64,000 nt of DNA from Alistipes sp. (GCA_017416915.1 JAFQAN010000031.1:1-64000), one strand, 5' to 3'; counted from the stretch's first letter, positions 33,518-43,335 are shown. Notes: generated from the sequence alone by a model not told the origin. Numbers and translations: made by a program.

Positions 33518-36514
33518 ATGCTTAAACGCAATAATTTATTCATATTCCTATTCACTCTTTGCAGCCTTTTAGTGTTGCCCTTAGATGTTGATGCTCAGGG
33601 TAGTGTGTCGAAGGTCGTGCAAGACTCTATCGCCCGTTCGTTCCAGCGTATCGCCCGCGAGGAGGTTAAGGGCTGCTACCCTAAAATCGAGCAGATGCGC
33701 CTTCGTGAGGAGGGTACCGATAGGGTTGTCGAGATACGAGCATCTGTCGAGCTGAGCTACTTCCCGATGCGCCGCGAGAGTGTCAAACGCTTCTACGATG
33801 AGGCACGTCGTTTGTTGGGTAAGGACTACCGCAACCACACCATACTTATATATAGCAATGGCGAGCTTATCGACGACCTTGTGCCGCAGTATCACTCGGC
33901 GCGTGGCGAGCAGATACACTTTACCAATACCTCGTCGCAGCCGCTGCTTAGGCGCGAGAGCAGTATCTCGAAGCCTACGCGCGGTCTTGCGGGGCGACAT
34001 ATAGCCCTATGGCAGAGCCACGGTCGCTACTTTGATAACCGTACGGGGGAGTGGCGCTGGCAACGTTCGCGCCTCTGGGAGACCGTCGAAGACCTCTATA
34101 CGCAGAGTTACGTCATACCCTTTCTTGTTCCTATGTTGGAGAGGGCGGGTGCTACGGTGCTGCTACCTCGCGAGAGGTCTATGCGCCCCGAGGAGCTTAT
34201 TATCGACAACGACGCGGGCATAGATAAGAGCGTGTCATACAACGAACACTCACGCTCGGAGGGGTGGACGAGTGCGGGTGAGGGCTTTGCGCATCTGCAC
34301 GAGACCTATAAGACGGGACATAACCCCTTTAAGGATGGTACGGCACGTATGGTTGCGACTACCAACTCAACGAAGCACCTCTCGACGGCGTCGTGGGGTG
34401 GTACTATCCCCAAGAGTGGCATATATAGCGTCTATGTCTCGTACCGTACGATGCCCAATTCGGTGTTGGATGCCCACTATACGGTACACGCCACGGGCGG
34501 TGATAGGGAGTTTAAGGTAAACCAGCGTATGGGTGGCGGTATGTGGGTCTGTCTCGGCGACTTCTACTTCGCTGAGGGTAAGCACCAGGCGCTCGTGTCG
34601 ATAGATAACCACTCGAAGGGTGGGGGCGTTGTTACCGCCGATGCGGTGAAGATTGGTGGAGGTATGGGTAATATCAGCCGTGAGGTACATCCGTCGCTGC
34701 GCACCTCGGATATGGAGTATAGCTCCGAGGTTAGCGGTTATCCGCGTTTTACCGAGGGCGCACGCTACTGGTTGCAGTGGTCGGGCTTCTCGCGCGAGGT
34801 ATATGCTCCGAAGTCGGGCAAGGATGACTACCGCGACGACTATATGTCGCGTCCGCATTGGGTAAACGAGCTTATGGGTGGCTCGGAGCGTCTCAAAGAG
34901 GAGCAGGGCAGGAACATCCCGCTGGACTTGGCTTTGGCGTTCCACTCCGACGCAGGTGTTCGCCTCAATGATGACATCATAGGCACGTTGGGCATCTACT
35001 GCACCAAGGACAACGAGGGCGAGTTTACGGACGAAATATCACGTCTGCGCTCGCGCGACCTTACCGACTTAGTTATGAGCGAGATTGTCGCGACGCTGCG
35101 CAGTAGCTATGAACCAAACTGGACACGTCGCGGTATGTGGGATAGGTCGTACTACGAAGCACGTGTGCCGTCGTGTCCTACGATGCTCTTGGAGCTGCTG
35201 TCGCACCAGAATTTTGCCGATATGCGCTACGGTCTCGACCCCTCGTTCCGCTTTGCAGTGTGCCGTGCTATATACGTGGGTGTGTTGCGATACCTATCGA
35301 GCCAGTATGGTTGTGAAATGTGTGTGCAGCCGTTGCCTATCAATAGCTTCGTTGCCGAGTTAAGAGGCGATAAGGTGCATCTTAGTTGGGCGAGTACCCA
35401 CGATAAGCTCAACCCCACGGCAGAGCCAGACTACTATATATTATACACGCGCGAGGGCGATGGCGGCTTCGATACGGGTCGTAGGGTAGATGCCACCTCG
35501 GTAGAGCTGCCTGTCGATGCGGGTAAGATATATAGCTATCGCGTTACGGCGGTAAACCGTGGTGGCGAGAGCTTCGACTCGGAGACCTTGGCGGTGTGCC
35601 GTGCGCGTAATAGCCGCGGTAGCGTCTTGGTCATCAATGGCTTCGACCGTGTTGCTGCACCTCTGAGTATTCAGGGCGACTCGGTTGCGGGCTTCTATAA
35701 TGAGTACGATAGTGGCGTTGCCTATCTGTCGGATATATCGTTTATTGGCAGTCAGCACAACTTTGACCGCCGTCTGTCTCGCTCCGAGAACGACAACTAC
35801 GCCCTCGGCGCCTCGTATGCCGACTACGAGACGGAGGTTATCGCGGGTAATACGTTCGACTTCGTAGCGCTGCACGGAGAGTCTATCGTCGAGGCGGGCT
35901 ACTCCTTCTCCTCTGCCTCGCGACGTGCTGTCGAGGCGGGCGATGTGGCGTTGAAGGGGTACGATGTTGTCGATTTGCTGTTGGGCAAGCAGCGTACGAC
36001 GATGGTCGGGCGTGGAGCTATGGAGTACAAGTATGTCGCCTATGGCGAGGCTATGCAGCGCGAGTTGAAACACTATCTTAGTTCGGGCGGAGCGCTCTTC
36101 GTCTCTGGCTCCTATGGTCTTACTGACCTGTGGACAGCTCCCACGGCTACGGATGCCGACCGTCGCTTTGCCGAGGAGGTGCTGCACGTCGCATTTGGTG
36201 GCGATAGGGCAACACGTCGAGGTGATGTGCGCGCTGTGCCATCGTCGTTTACCCAAAAACGCTTCGATGTAGAGTTTAATACCGAGCTTAACGACGAGAT
36301 ATACTCGGTCGAGTCTCCCGAGGTTGTGCAGCCTAAGGGTAAGGGTGCAACTACCGTTATGCGCTATGCAGCAGCAGGTCAATCAGCGGCAGTGGCCTAC
36401 TCGGGTGGCTATCGCAGCTTCGTTGCGGGCTTCCCGTTTGAGACGATAATCGACAGCGAGGAGCGTGATGAACTTATGGCGGCGGTGCTTAAATACCTAA
36501 CAAAGCGAAAGTAG
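33518..36514 (+). CDS. Secreted amidase-like protein with golvesin and fibronectin III domains
   Basis: A 998-residue secreted multidomain protein, often annotated xanthan-lyase-like in Bacteroidetes. Signal peptide about 1-27. A region with the N-acetylmuramoyl-L-alanine amidase pattern surrounds an inserted golvesin C-terminal-like domain (about 245-390; MGGGMWVCLGDFYFAEG, GGGVVTADAVKIGGG). The amidase part continues to about 600 with LALAFHSDAG and CPTMLLELLSHQNFADM. A fibronectin type III-like module follows (about 610-700), then an unassigned C-terminal alpha/beta region. Probably acts on peptidoglycan or surface glycan. The next gene begins 1 bp after the stop. Confidence 0.82.
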   Translation: MLKRNNLFIFLFTLCSLLVLPLDVDAQGSVSKVVQDSIARSFQRIAREEVKGCYPKIEQMRLREEGTDRVVEIRASVELSYFPMRRESVKRFYDEARRLLGKDYRNHTILIYSNGELIDDLVPQYHSARGEQIHFTNTSSQPLLRRESSISKPTRGLAGRHIALWQSHGRYFDNRTGEWRWQRSRLWETVEDLYTQSYVIPFLVPMLERAGATVLLPRERSMRPEELIIDNDAGIDKSVSYNEHSRSEGWTSAGEGFAHLHETYKTGHNPFKDGTARMVATTNSTKHLSTASWGGTIPKSGIYSVYVSYRTMPNSVLDAHYTVHATGGDREFKVNQRMGGGMWVCLGDFYFAEGKHQALVSIDNHSKGGGVVTADAVKIGGGMGNISREVHPSLRTSDMEYSSEVSGYPRFTEGARYWLQWSGFSREVYAPKSGKDDYRDDYMSRPHWVNELMGGSERLKEEQGRNIPLDLALAFHSDAGVRLNDDIIGTLGIYCTKDNEGEFTDEISRLRSRDLTDLVMSEIVATLRSSYEPNWTRRGMWDRSYYEARVPSCPTMLLELLSHQNFADMRYGLDPSFRFAVCRAIYVGVLRYLSSQYGCEMCVQPLPINSFVAELRGDKVHLSWASTHDKLNPTAEPDYYILYTREGDGGFDTGRRVDATSVELPVDAGKIYSYRVTAVNRGGESFDSETLAVCRARNSRGSVLVINGFDRVAAPLSIQGDSVAGFYNEYDSGVAYLSDISFIGSQHNFDRRLSRSENDNYALGASYADYETEVIAGNTFDFVALHGESIVEAGYSFSSASRRAVEAGDVALKGYDVVDLLLGKQRTTMVGRGAMEYKYVAYGEAMQRELKHYLSSGGALFVSGSYGLTDLWTAPTATDADRRFAEEVLHVAFGGDRATRRGDVRAVPSSFTQKRFDVEFNTELNDEIYSVESPEVVQPKGKGATTVMRYAAAGQSAAVAYSGGYRSFVAGFPFETIIDSEERDELMAAVLKYLTKRK

Positions 36515-36515
36515 A

Positions 36516-37415
36516 ATGAGAGTGTCTCAACATAATCTGCGTACCGCAGCGATGCCTTTGGCAATGGTCGTCGGCGCACTTCTCTGCCGTGAGCTATCGG
36601 CGGTGGAGGCGTCAAGTGGCAATATGCTCACTCCGTCGCTTATCGGCGCGATGCTCTTCCTTACGTTTTGCCGTGTCGATGTGCGCTCGATGCGCCTACG
36701 ATGGGTGCATCTGTGGATGCTGCTCTTTCAGTTTGTCGGCTCGGTTGTCGTCTATTGGATTGTCGCGCCGCTCTTGGGCGATACTGTTGCTCAGGGCGCT
36801 ATGATATGCGTTCTTGCGCCTATCGCTATGGCGGCTGTCGTTATCGGCGGTATGCTTGGCGGCAATGTTACCACGATGGCAACGTATAGCCTTGTATGCA
36901 ACCTCCTTACAGCCCTTATCGCCCCCACGATACTGCATAGCCTTGGCACGGGTAGCTGTACGTTTGCCGAGATTATCGGACGTGTAGCCCCCACGCTGCT
37001 GCTACCGTTTGTGGCGGGTCAGGCGTGTAGATATTTGTGGCGAGGTGGCGCAGAGTGGTTTGCGCAACACTCGCAACTGTCGTTCTACCTGTGGTTAGTG
37101 TCGCTGATTTTGGTTATAGGTCGCACCACCTGCTTTATTCTCGATACCGAGGCAGATAGGTTAGTAGAGGTCGAGCTTGCGGCTATTGCACTGTTGCTCT
37201 GCCTGTTGCAGTTTGCCGTTGGTCGTGCTTTGGGACGTGCTGCGGGCGATGCTGTTGCTGGTGGTCAGTCGCTCGGACAGAAGAATACGGTGTTGGCTGT
37301 GTGGATGTCGCTAAACTTCCTCGACCCTGTGTCGTCTGTTGCCCCCACGGCATATATCGTGTGGCAGAACTTTGTGAATAGCTATCAGATTTGGCGACAT
37401 AAGGAGAACTCCTAA
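36516..37415 (+). CDS. Bile acid:sodium symporter (BASS) family transporter
   Basis: A 299-residue polytopic membrane protein with about nine hydrophobic segments, BASS fold. Family marks are the central PIAMAAVVIGGMLGGNVTTMATYSLVCNLLTA-type region (about 107-138), and near the C-terminus a QKNTVLAVWMSLNFLDPVSSVAPTAYIVWQN segment. Substrates in the family include bile acids, pantoate and other organic anions. Coupled to the upstream secreted protein (1-bp gap). Its C-terminal half lacks a strongly diagnostic sodium-site signature, so the substrate is unknown. Confidence 0.83.
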   Translation: MRVSQHNLRTAAMPLAMVVGALLCRELSAVEASSGNMLTPSLIGAMLFLTFCRVDVRSMRLRWVHLWMLLFQFVGSVVVYWIVAPLLGDTVAQGAMICVLAPIAMAAVVIGGMLGGNVTTMATYSLVCNLLTALIAPTILHSLGTGSCTFAEIIGRVAPTLLLPFVAGQACRYLWRGGAEWFAQHSQLSFYLWLVSLILVIGRTTCFILDTEADRLVEVELAAIALLLCLLQFAVGRALGRAAGDAVAGGQSLGQKNTVLAVWMSLNFLDPVSSVAPTAYIVWQNFVNSYQIWRHKENS

Positions 37416-37422
37416 AATGGAA

Positions 37423-37456
37423 ATTGTGGCAGTATCCAATCGGACGCTACCACAAT
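37423..37456 (+). terminator. Terminator-like hairpin after the BASS gene
   Basis: ATTGTGGCAGT (37423-37433) pairs with ACGCTACCACAAT (37444-37456) with a small bulge. T-rich sequence and a run of nine C (37467-37475) follow. Confidence 0.5.
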
Positions 37457-37486
37457 ACGTCTTATTCCCCCCCCCTCTCTTCTCTC

Positions 37487-37657
37487 TTAGTCGGGGTTTT
37501 GGCACAGCTGGTCGGGGGTAAGGCGTACTACCTTACCGTCGCGGATAACTACCAAGTCGCCATTCTCCCTGCGCGTACGCTCAATAAGGCGGCGTTGCGC
37601 TAAAAGAATACCTGCATCGATACGCTCTTGAAGCTCTCTTATCTCAAACTCACTCAT
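37487..37657 (-). CDS. Small protein encoded after the zeta-like kinase
   Basis: A 56-residue ORF (MSEFEIREL...QNPD) read leftward. It begins 8 bp inside the end of the zeta-like kinase gene (overlap 37650-37657), so translation is probably coupled. The sequence is a charged helix (residues 1-36) followed by a beta-like GDLVVIRDGKVVRLTPDQL strand segment. I do not recognise a family. Composition, overlap and lack of any other function make it a plausible partner, possibly an antitoxin or regulator. The gene is shorter than usual ORF cut-offs and easily missed. Confidence 0.6.
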   Translation of the reverse strand: MSEFEIRELQERIDAGILLAQRRLIERTRRENGDLVVIRDGKVVRLTPDQLCQNPD

Positions 37658-38222
37658 ATTCCAATATCGTTTTGTAGGCTAACGGATCGACAACCTCTTT
37701 TATTTCCTCCTTCGAGCCATAAGCAACCTTGCGTACGCCCTCGGCTGTGCTATTGTCGTAGATAACCCAATAGTCGCAAATAGGTATATACAACGAAGTT
37801 AGGTTACGCAGACTGCTCGCATAGCGACGACAGATGGTGTTGGTAGGTATGTTGTGCCCTCCGAGGCTCACACGCTTTGCCACACGCTCTATTGCCTGCT
37901 CGGGGGTGGGAAGCCAGAAATATAGCAACGACACGAAGTAGCCGCGTTCGTGGGCGCGGTCAATAAACTTTTGGTATGTACGTGTCGATAGTGTAGTCTC
38001 AAAGGCGAAATCCGAGCCCTCCTCCAACAGGTCGTTGATGCGGCGCAACATCAGTCTGCCCGCCTCGATAGCCATACTATCGGGGTTGAATGGCGATAGG
38101 CCACGTGCTATCTCGTCGGCATTGACGAACTCGTGGCAGTGCAGCAATTCGGGCAGCATCGTGTATGAGGCGGTGGTCTTACCAGCGCCGTTACATCCTG
38201 CTATGATATAGAGCTTCTGCAT
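37650..38222 (-). CDS. Zeta-toxin-like P-loop kinase
   Basis: A 190-residue P-loop kinase of the zeta toxin/AAA family. The start is ATG 38222, giving MQKLYIIAGCNGAGKTTASY with the Walker A at residues 9-17; the longer frame to 38270 would run into the promoter. Other conserved parts are FVNADEIARGLSPFNPD (substrate-binding Asp), DFAFETTLST and RVSLGGHNIP. Zeta toxins phosphorylate UDP-N-acetylglucosamine; many chromosomal relatives have other, unknown substrates. It overlaps the small gene downstream. No classical epsilon antitoxin is visible upstream. Confidence 0.85.
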   Translation of the reverse strand: MQKLYIIAGCNGAGKTTASYTMLPELLHCHEFVNADEIARGLSPFNPDSMAIEAGRLMLRRINDLLEEGSDFAFETTLSTRTYQKFIDRAHERGYFVSLLYFWLPTPEQAIERVAKRVSLGGHNIPTNTICRRYASSLRNLTSLYIPICDYWVIYDNSTAEGVRKVAYGSKEEIKEVVDPLAYKTILEYE

Positions 38223-38239
38223 AAAAAACTTTCGTTGGG

Positions 38240-38271
38240 CAAATATACGTAAAATTTGATTAACAACCAAA
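38240..38271 (-). promoter_or_regulatory. Promoter of the zeta-like kinase operon
   Basis: Read leftward: TTTG (complement 38268-38271), 20-bp spacer, TATATTTG (complement 38240-38247). It supports the ATG at 38222. Confidence 0.7.
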
Positions 38272-38330
38272 TTTATTTGGTTAGATGCTTAGTCGGGAGT
38301 TGCAGGTATGTCATTATAGGTATAAAAAGA

Positions 38331-38365
38331 TGGAGGCTGACAAAAATTGACTTTGTCAGCCTCCA
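38331..38365 (-). terminator. Terminator of the M16 peptidase gene
   Basis: TGGAGGCTGACAAA (38331-38344) pairs perfectly with TTTGTCAGCCTCCA (38352-38365). Read leftward it ends in CTTTTTAT, 29 bp past the M16 stop. Confidence 0.85.
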
Positions 38366-38393
38366 TACTCTCAATGTTCACTATCTCGGGCAA

Positions 38394-41219
38394 TTACTTG
38401 GCCTCGGGACGCATAATAACAAGTGTCTTGTTGTTGTCGTCGAGAATCTTCTTAGCAAGAGCCTTAACATCCTCTGCTGTTACCGTCTCAACCAAGCCGA
38501 GGTACTCCTCCTTGTAGTTGTAGCCCTCCTCGTAGTAGCGAGTAATCGCCGACATCCAACCGCCATTGTTCTCCAATACGTTGTTGTAGTTCTTTACGAG
38601 GAACTCCTTAGACTTGGCAATATCCTCTGCCAAAGGACCCTCCTCGGCAATCTTCTTAATCTCGGCGATACAGATGTCGATAAGCTCGTCAGCAAGCTGC
38701 TCGTTGGTGTCGAAAGCAATTACAAGCTGATACTGCTCTACTGGCTCCTCCTCCAAGACGCCCTGTACCTGTACGCCATAGGTGCCACCCTTCTCCTCGC
38801 GGATAGAGATGAGGTAACGTGAGTCGAGCGCACGACCAAGCAAGTCGATAATCATACGATTCTTAGCGTTGTACTCCATGTCGCCAGTGTAGAACATACG
38901 TACCGACACCTTGGGCTGCTGCATCTCTGCCTTGAAGTCGTTTGTAACCTCGCCCTTAGCTGTGCGAACGCCATCATCAACTACTGCATACTCCACCTTC
39001 TTCGATGTGGGCAGTGAGCCGATATACTTCTCTACAAGAGGCTTCAAGCTCTCCAAATCGACATTACCTACGATGACGAAGCGGAAGTCGTCGGCATAGC
39101 CAAAGAGCTTCGAGTGGATAGCCTTCAAATCCTCGATGTTGATAGCCTCAATCTGAGCAGCGTTGGTGAGCTGACGGCGAGCGTGGTCGTTGTAGAGTGT
39201 CTTCTGCAACTCGCGGCTAACGATGTAGCTGGGATCAACCTCCATATTGCGGAAGTAGGGAACGTACATCTTCTTCATATTGTCGAGGTCGCCCTGATCG
39301 AAGCGAGGAGCAGTGAAGTTGAGGTACATAAGCTGCAAGATAGTCTCAATATCCTTAGGCGAGCCACCACCAGCTACTACATGCTCGTAGGCATCAACAC
39401 CTACCGAAGCACCTGCCGACTTACCTGCAAGCTGCTTGTTAAGCTCGGTTGCCGAGAACTTGCTGATACCCGACTGACCCATTACCATACCGAGGAATGC
39501 ACCCTGATAGTACTCCTCGTCTGTAAGCATCGAGCAACCACCCTTCGATGTAGCACGAATCATCACCTCGTCGGCTTTGAGTGTCGAGGGACGAACGATA
39601 ACCTTGATGCCGTTCTTCAACGTCCACTCGGTAAAGCCCAAAGAGTCGTTATACTTGCTGCTCTTCACTGCCGAACCCTTCAACTTAACGTCATCAGCGA
39701 TAAGAGGCTCGATAACGGTGTCATCCTTGTAAGGCTCAATCTCCATACTCTCCACCTCAGCGATTACTGCGTTAATCTCGGCCTCGGTAGGTATTGCAAG
39801 ACCCTCTTTAAGGGGTGTACGAGCGAGGATAACGAGGTTTTCGTTGGGCTGTGCAAGCTGCATCAGGTATGTAGCGTTGATGTCGTTTACGGTGAGGCTC
39901 TGGATAAACTGCTGGTCAATCATCCACTCGGTCTCGGCGTCCATCATCGTAGTACCCTTTGCATAGTGGTCGAGGTAGCGCTGAGCATACTCGTCGTTAG
40001 TTACGTCGTTGCGGTTGGTGTACTGACGCTCAGCACGGCGCAAAATCTCCTGCTGTGCGCGCTCGAACTCGCTCTGTGTGAAGCCGTGGCGGCGCATACG
40101 CTCCATCTCGGTGTACATAGCGCGGAAGCCGTCAAGGATGCGACCCTCGTGAGCGGTTACTGAGAACATCGTGGTCTCCAAAGTGGGGCAGATACCCATA
40201 CTACCCTCGTCCATACCACCATTGATGAATGGTGCGTCGGGCTTCTGAGCAATCTCCTCGAAACGAGCGTTCATCATCTCGGTAACGAATGCGTAAACGA
40301 GGTCTGTTGAGTAGCCAATGATAGAGCTTTTGAACTCCTTGGGTAGAGCCTCGCGGCGTGCAAACATCATCACGCCCGACTGTGTAAGCTCGGGGTCAGC
40401 AAATACCGATACGATAGGCTGCTCGGTGGGAGGTACTACGATAACCTCCTTCTGTGCAGCATCAGCTGGCGAAGCGGGGATGTCCTTCATAAGCTCGATA
40501 AGCTTCTTCTCGATAGCATCAACGTCGATGTCGCCAACGATGACAATCGCCTGATACTCGGGGCGATACCACTTGTGGTAGAAGTTCTCCAAGGCGGTGT
40601 GGTCAAACGACTTCAAGCCTTCGAGGTTACCGATGATGTTGCGCTTCTCGTAGAGCGTACCCTTGAAGAGCTGTGCAATCATATCTATCTGTGAACGCCA
40701 CTGTGCGCCATCACGTGAGCGAAGCTCCTCCATAATCACGCCGCGCTCAGAGTCAATCTCCGTGGGCTGCAATGCGATAAACTGCGACCAGTCGTGCAGT
40801 ACCAAAAGTGCGGTATCTACCGTACCCTCGCGCACGGGGAGGTCCTTAATCATATACTCGGTACAATCCCACGAGGTGAATGCGTTGAGGTTGTAGCCAA
40901 ACTGTACGCCGATAGTCTCCAAATAGTCTATCATCTGCTTGCCAGGAAGGTTCTTGGTGCCGTTGAATGCCATATGCTCCAAGAAGTGAGCCAAGCCCTG
41001 CTGGTCGTCGTCCTCCTGGATAGCACCTACATCGTGGTAGATGTAAAAGCTTGCCTGACCCTTAGGCTTCTCGTTGTGGCGGATGTAGTAGGTCATGCCA
41101 TTGTCGAGCTTACCTACGCGCACCGCTGGATCGAGCGGCAGTGGTGCCGTGGGATCCTGAGCCATGATGCTTGTGATGCCAAACATAAAGGCAACAAGCA
41201 TAAAAAATAGTTTTCTCAT
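38394..41219 (-). CDS. M16 family zinc peptidase (insulinase-like)
   Basis: A 941-residue secreted or periplasmic two-fold M16 peptidase (pitrilysin/PqqL type). Signal peptide about 1-20 (TSIMA-Q). The N-terminal active half has the inverted zinc motif HFLEH in GLAHFLEHMAFNGTKNLPG (about 80-98) with the downstream Glu. The C-terminal half (about 520-941) is the inactive homologue that closes the chamber. Length is typical for the 100-kDa class. Stands alone: terminator after it, and a CAAAGATA (-7 complement, 41290-41297) before it. Confidence 0.94.
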   Translation of the reverse strand: MRKLFFMLVAFMFGITSIMAQDPTAPLPLDPAVRVGKLDNGMTYYIRHNEKPKGQASFYIYHDVGAIQEDDDQQGLAHFLEHMAFNGTKNLPGKQMIDYLETIGVQFGYNLNAFTSWDCTEYMIKDLPVREGTVDTALLVLHDWSQFIALQPTEIDSERGVIMEELRSRDGAQWRSQIDMIAQLFKGTLYEKRNIIGNLEGLKSFDHTALENFYHKWYRPEYQAIVIVGDIDVDAIEKKLIELMKDIPASPADAAQKEVIVVPPTEQPIVSVFADPELTQSGVMMFARREALPKEFKSSIIGYSTDLVYAFVTEMMNARFEEIAQKPDAPFINGGMDEGSMGICPTLETTMFSVTAHEGRILDGFRAMYTEMERMRRHGFTQSEFERAQQEILRRAERQYTNRNDVTNDEYAQRYLDHYAKGTTMMDAETEWMIDQQFIQSLTVNDINATYLMQLAQPNENLVILARTPLKEGLAIPTEAEINAVIAEVESMEIEPYKDDTVIEPLIADDVKLKGSAVKSSKYNDSLGFTEWTLKNGIKVIVRPSTLKADEVMIRATSKGGCSMLTDEEYYQGAFLGMVMGQSGISKFSATELNKQLAGKSAGASVGVDAYEHVVAGGGSPKDIETILQLMYLNFTAPRFDQGDLDNMKKMYVPYFRNMEVDPSYIVSRELQKTLYNDHARRQLTNAAQIEAINIEDLKAIHSKLFGYADDFRFVIVGNVDLESLKPLVEKYIGSLPTSKKVEYAVVDDGVRTAKGEVTNDFKAEMQQPKVSVRMFYTGDMEYNAKNRMIIDLLGRALDSRYLISIREEKGGTYGVQVQGVLEEEPVEQYQLVIAFDTNEQLADELIDICIAEIKKIAEEGPLAEDIAKSKEFLVKNYNNVLENNGGWMSAITRYYEEGYNYKEEYLGLVETVTAEDVKALAKKILDDNNKTLVIMRPEAK

Positions 41220-41446
41220 AGTTGATTAATAATTAGTTGTTTATGTTAATAAATTTGTTTCGTAAGGCTGTTTGGCACATTCCGTCAAGCAAAGATACAC
41301 TTTTTTGGTTAAAAACCTACGGTTTATGTCATTATTTTTTCTAATACCTCTATAAGTTTTCTCTACACCTGCACAACAAAATAACGGAGTAGGCGTTTTT
41401 ATATTGTATAAAATTCGTATATTTGTGCAATAAATTTTGTGTAACT

Positions 41447-42172
41447 ATGGCAGAAATAACATCATACAAATACCGTGTTGAGCCACAAGATGTGGACTTT
41501 ACGTTGCGAGCTTCGGTGTCGTCGGTCATCAACTATATGCTCAATGTTGCAGGTGTAGATGCCCACAATAAGGGCTTTGGTGTCGAGGTGTTGCAGGGTC
41601 AGTCGTTTACGTGGGTGCTATCGCGCTTAGCGGTCGATATTGAGTGTCAGCCCTCGCAGTACGACGAGGTAGCTATCGACACGTGGGTAAACGAGTTTAA
41701 CCGCCTCTCATCGACACGTAATTTCCGCCTTGTGCGCAGTGGCGATGTTATCGCTAAGGGCGTGTCGCAGTGGTGTATGCTCAATATGGAGACCCGTCAG
41801 GCTGTCGATATGTCGCTGTTGAAGGATGTATATTGCCGTGCAATGGTCGATGAGCCGTCGCCTATCGCCGCCCCCGAGCGTCTGCGCAATGTCGAGGTCG
41901 CACAGAGCGTCGAGCGCCGAGTGGTTTATAGCGATATAGACTTCAATCGACACGTCAATACGTTGCGCTATATTGATATGATTTTCAATAATATACCGCT
42001 GGATGTTATCGAGCATAACAACGGCTTGCGTATAGACCTTAACTTTCTCGCTGAGGCTCGCTATGGCGAGACCCTCACGGTTGGTTTCTCGTCGGAGGAG
42101 AGTTGCTATATGTTCGAAATCTCGTCCGATGCAGGCAAGACGTTGTGCCGTGCCAAGGTGGTATTCCGTTAA
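41447..42172 (+). CDS. Acyl-ACP thioesterase
   Basis: Hydrolyses acyl-acyl carrier protein to free fatty acid. From the ATG at 41447 the protein is 241 residues with two hotdog domains of the FAT/PF01643 family: TSYKYRVEPQDVDFTLRASV near the N-terminus, and YSDIDFNRHVNTLRYIDMIFN (about 163-183) holding the catalytic Asp/Asn-His pattern. A TATATTTG -7 box lies at 41418-41425. A glycosyltransferase follows after 14 bp, suggesting a role in lipid or glycolipid building. Longer upstream frame MCNKFCVT is rejected because it starts in the promoter. Confidence 0.9.
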   Translation: MAEITSYKYRVEPQDVDFTLRASVSSVINYMLNVAGVDAHNKGFGVEVLQGQSFTWVLSRLAVDIECQPSQYDEVAIDTWVNEFNRLSSTRNFRLVRSGDVIAKGVSQWCMLNMETRQAVDMSLLKDVYCRAMVDEPSPIAAPERLRNVEVAQSVERRVVYSDIDFNRHVNTLRYIDMIFNNIPLDVIEHNNGLRIDLNFLAEARYGETLTVGFSSEESCYMFEISSDAGKTLCRAKVVFR

Positions 42173-42186
42173 AAAGGGTGTTTGCG

Positions 42187-43335
42187 ATGTCAAGGCGGCT
42201 GAAAATTGCTATCGTGGGACCTGCGCACCCCTATCGCGGAGGTCTAAGCTCGATAATGCACTCTATGGCGCGTGAGTTTCAGTCGCGTGGCTATGAGGTC
42301 GAGATTCTTACCTTCACGTTGCAATACCCCTCGCTGCTCTTCCCCGGTAAGAGCCAGACGCTCGATACCCCTGCACCCGACGACCTCTCGATACGACGTA
42401 AGGTCTCGACCATCAACCCCTTTACGTGGTGGAGAGTTGGTCGTGAGTTGCGCCGCTCGAAGCCCGATATTGTGCTGATGAAGTATTGGACGCCCTTTAT
42501 GGCGCCCTGCTTCGGCACTATTGCCCGTCTGGCACGCAAAAATTGCCATACGAAGGTTATCTGTCAGATTGACAATGTGCAGCCCCACGAACACCATATT
42601 ATTGACCGCCCGTGCAACCGCTACTTCCTGCGCTCGGTAGATGGCTTTGTCTATATGTCGGAGCAGGTACACCGCGAGTTGAGGGAATATACCTCGGCGG
42701 AGGCGCTCTTCTCGCCCCATCCCCTCTTCGACAACTTTGGTGAGCGTGTCGAGCGCGATGAGGCGTGCCGACAACTAAAACTCGAACAGGGTGTGCGCTA
42801 CGCCCTCTTCTTCGGGCTTATCCGCGACTATAAGGGGTTAGATACGTTGCTCGAAGCCTGGGCGCGATACCGCGAAAGGCAGGGAGGAGCCTATAAACTG
42901 ATTGTTGCGGGCGAGTTTTATACCTCGCGCGAAAAGTATATCGCTCAAATAGAGCGTCTTGGTCTGCAAGATGACGTTATCCTGCACGACTTCTTTGTGC
43001 GTGATGACGATGTGCGCTATTACTTCTCGGCGGCAGACTATGTGGTGCTGCCCTATAAGAGTGCCACGCAGAGTGGCGTTACGCAAATCGCCTATAACTT
43101 CCGTACGCCGCTCGTGGTTACCAATGTTGGAGGCTTAGCCGAGATTGTTGCAGATGGTAGGGTGGGCTACGTCTGTGAGCCTACTGTCGAGGGTGTTGCC
43201 GACGCGTTGGAGCGTATTACTAAGGGCGATACGTTGGCACACTTTGCCGATGCTATGGTCGAGGAGCGACGCCGTTTCTCGTGGCAGGCGATGTGCGATA
43301 CAATCGAAGAGCTGTATCGTAAGATTGAGGGGTAA
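42187..43335 (+). CDS. Family 4 glycosyltransferase
   Basis: A 382-residue GT-B glycosyltransferase. The start at ATG 42187 places IAIVGPAHPYRGGLSSIMH at the N-terminus, the normal beginning of the family. The C-terminal donor-binding domain has YALFFGLIRDYKGLDTLLEA (about 198-217), FVRDDDVRYYFSAADYVVLPY and SATQSGVTQIAYNFRTPLVV. Acts on a surface glycan or glycolipid; acceptor unknown. Cotranscribed with the acyl-ACP thioesterase. A weak CCCC...GGGG hairpin follows near 43350-43362. Confidence 0.9.
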   Translation: MSRRLKIAIVGPAHPYRGGLSSIMHSMAREFQSRGYEVEILTFTLQYPSLLFPGKSQTLDTPAPDDLSIRRKVSTINPFTWWRVGRELRRSKPDIVLMKYWTPFMAPCFGTIARLARKNCHTKVICQIDNVQPHEHHIIDRPCNRYFLRSVDGFVYMSEQVHRELREYTSAEALFSPHPLFDNFGERVERDEACRQLKLEQGVRYALFFGLIRDYKGLDTLLEAWARYRERQGGAYKLIVAGEFYTSREKYIAQIERLGLQDDVILHDFFVRDDDVRYYFSAADYVVLPYKSATQSGVTQIAYNFRTPLVVTNVGGLAEIVADGRVGYVCEPTVEGVADALERITKGDTLAHFADAMVEERRRFSWQAMCDTIEELYRKIEG

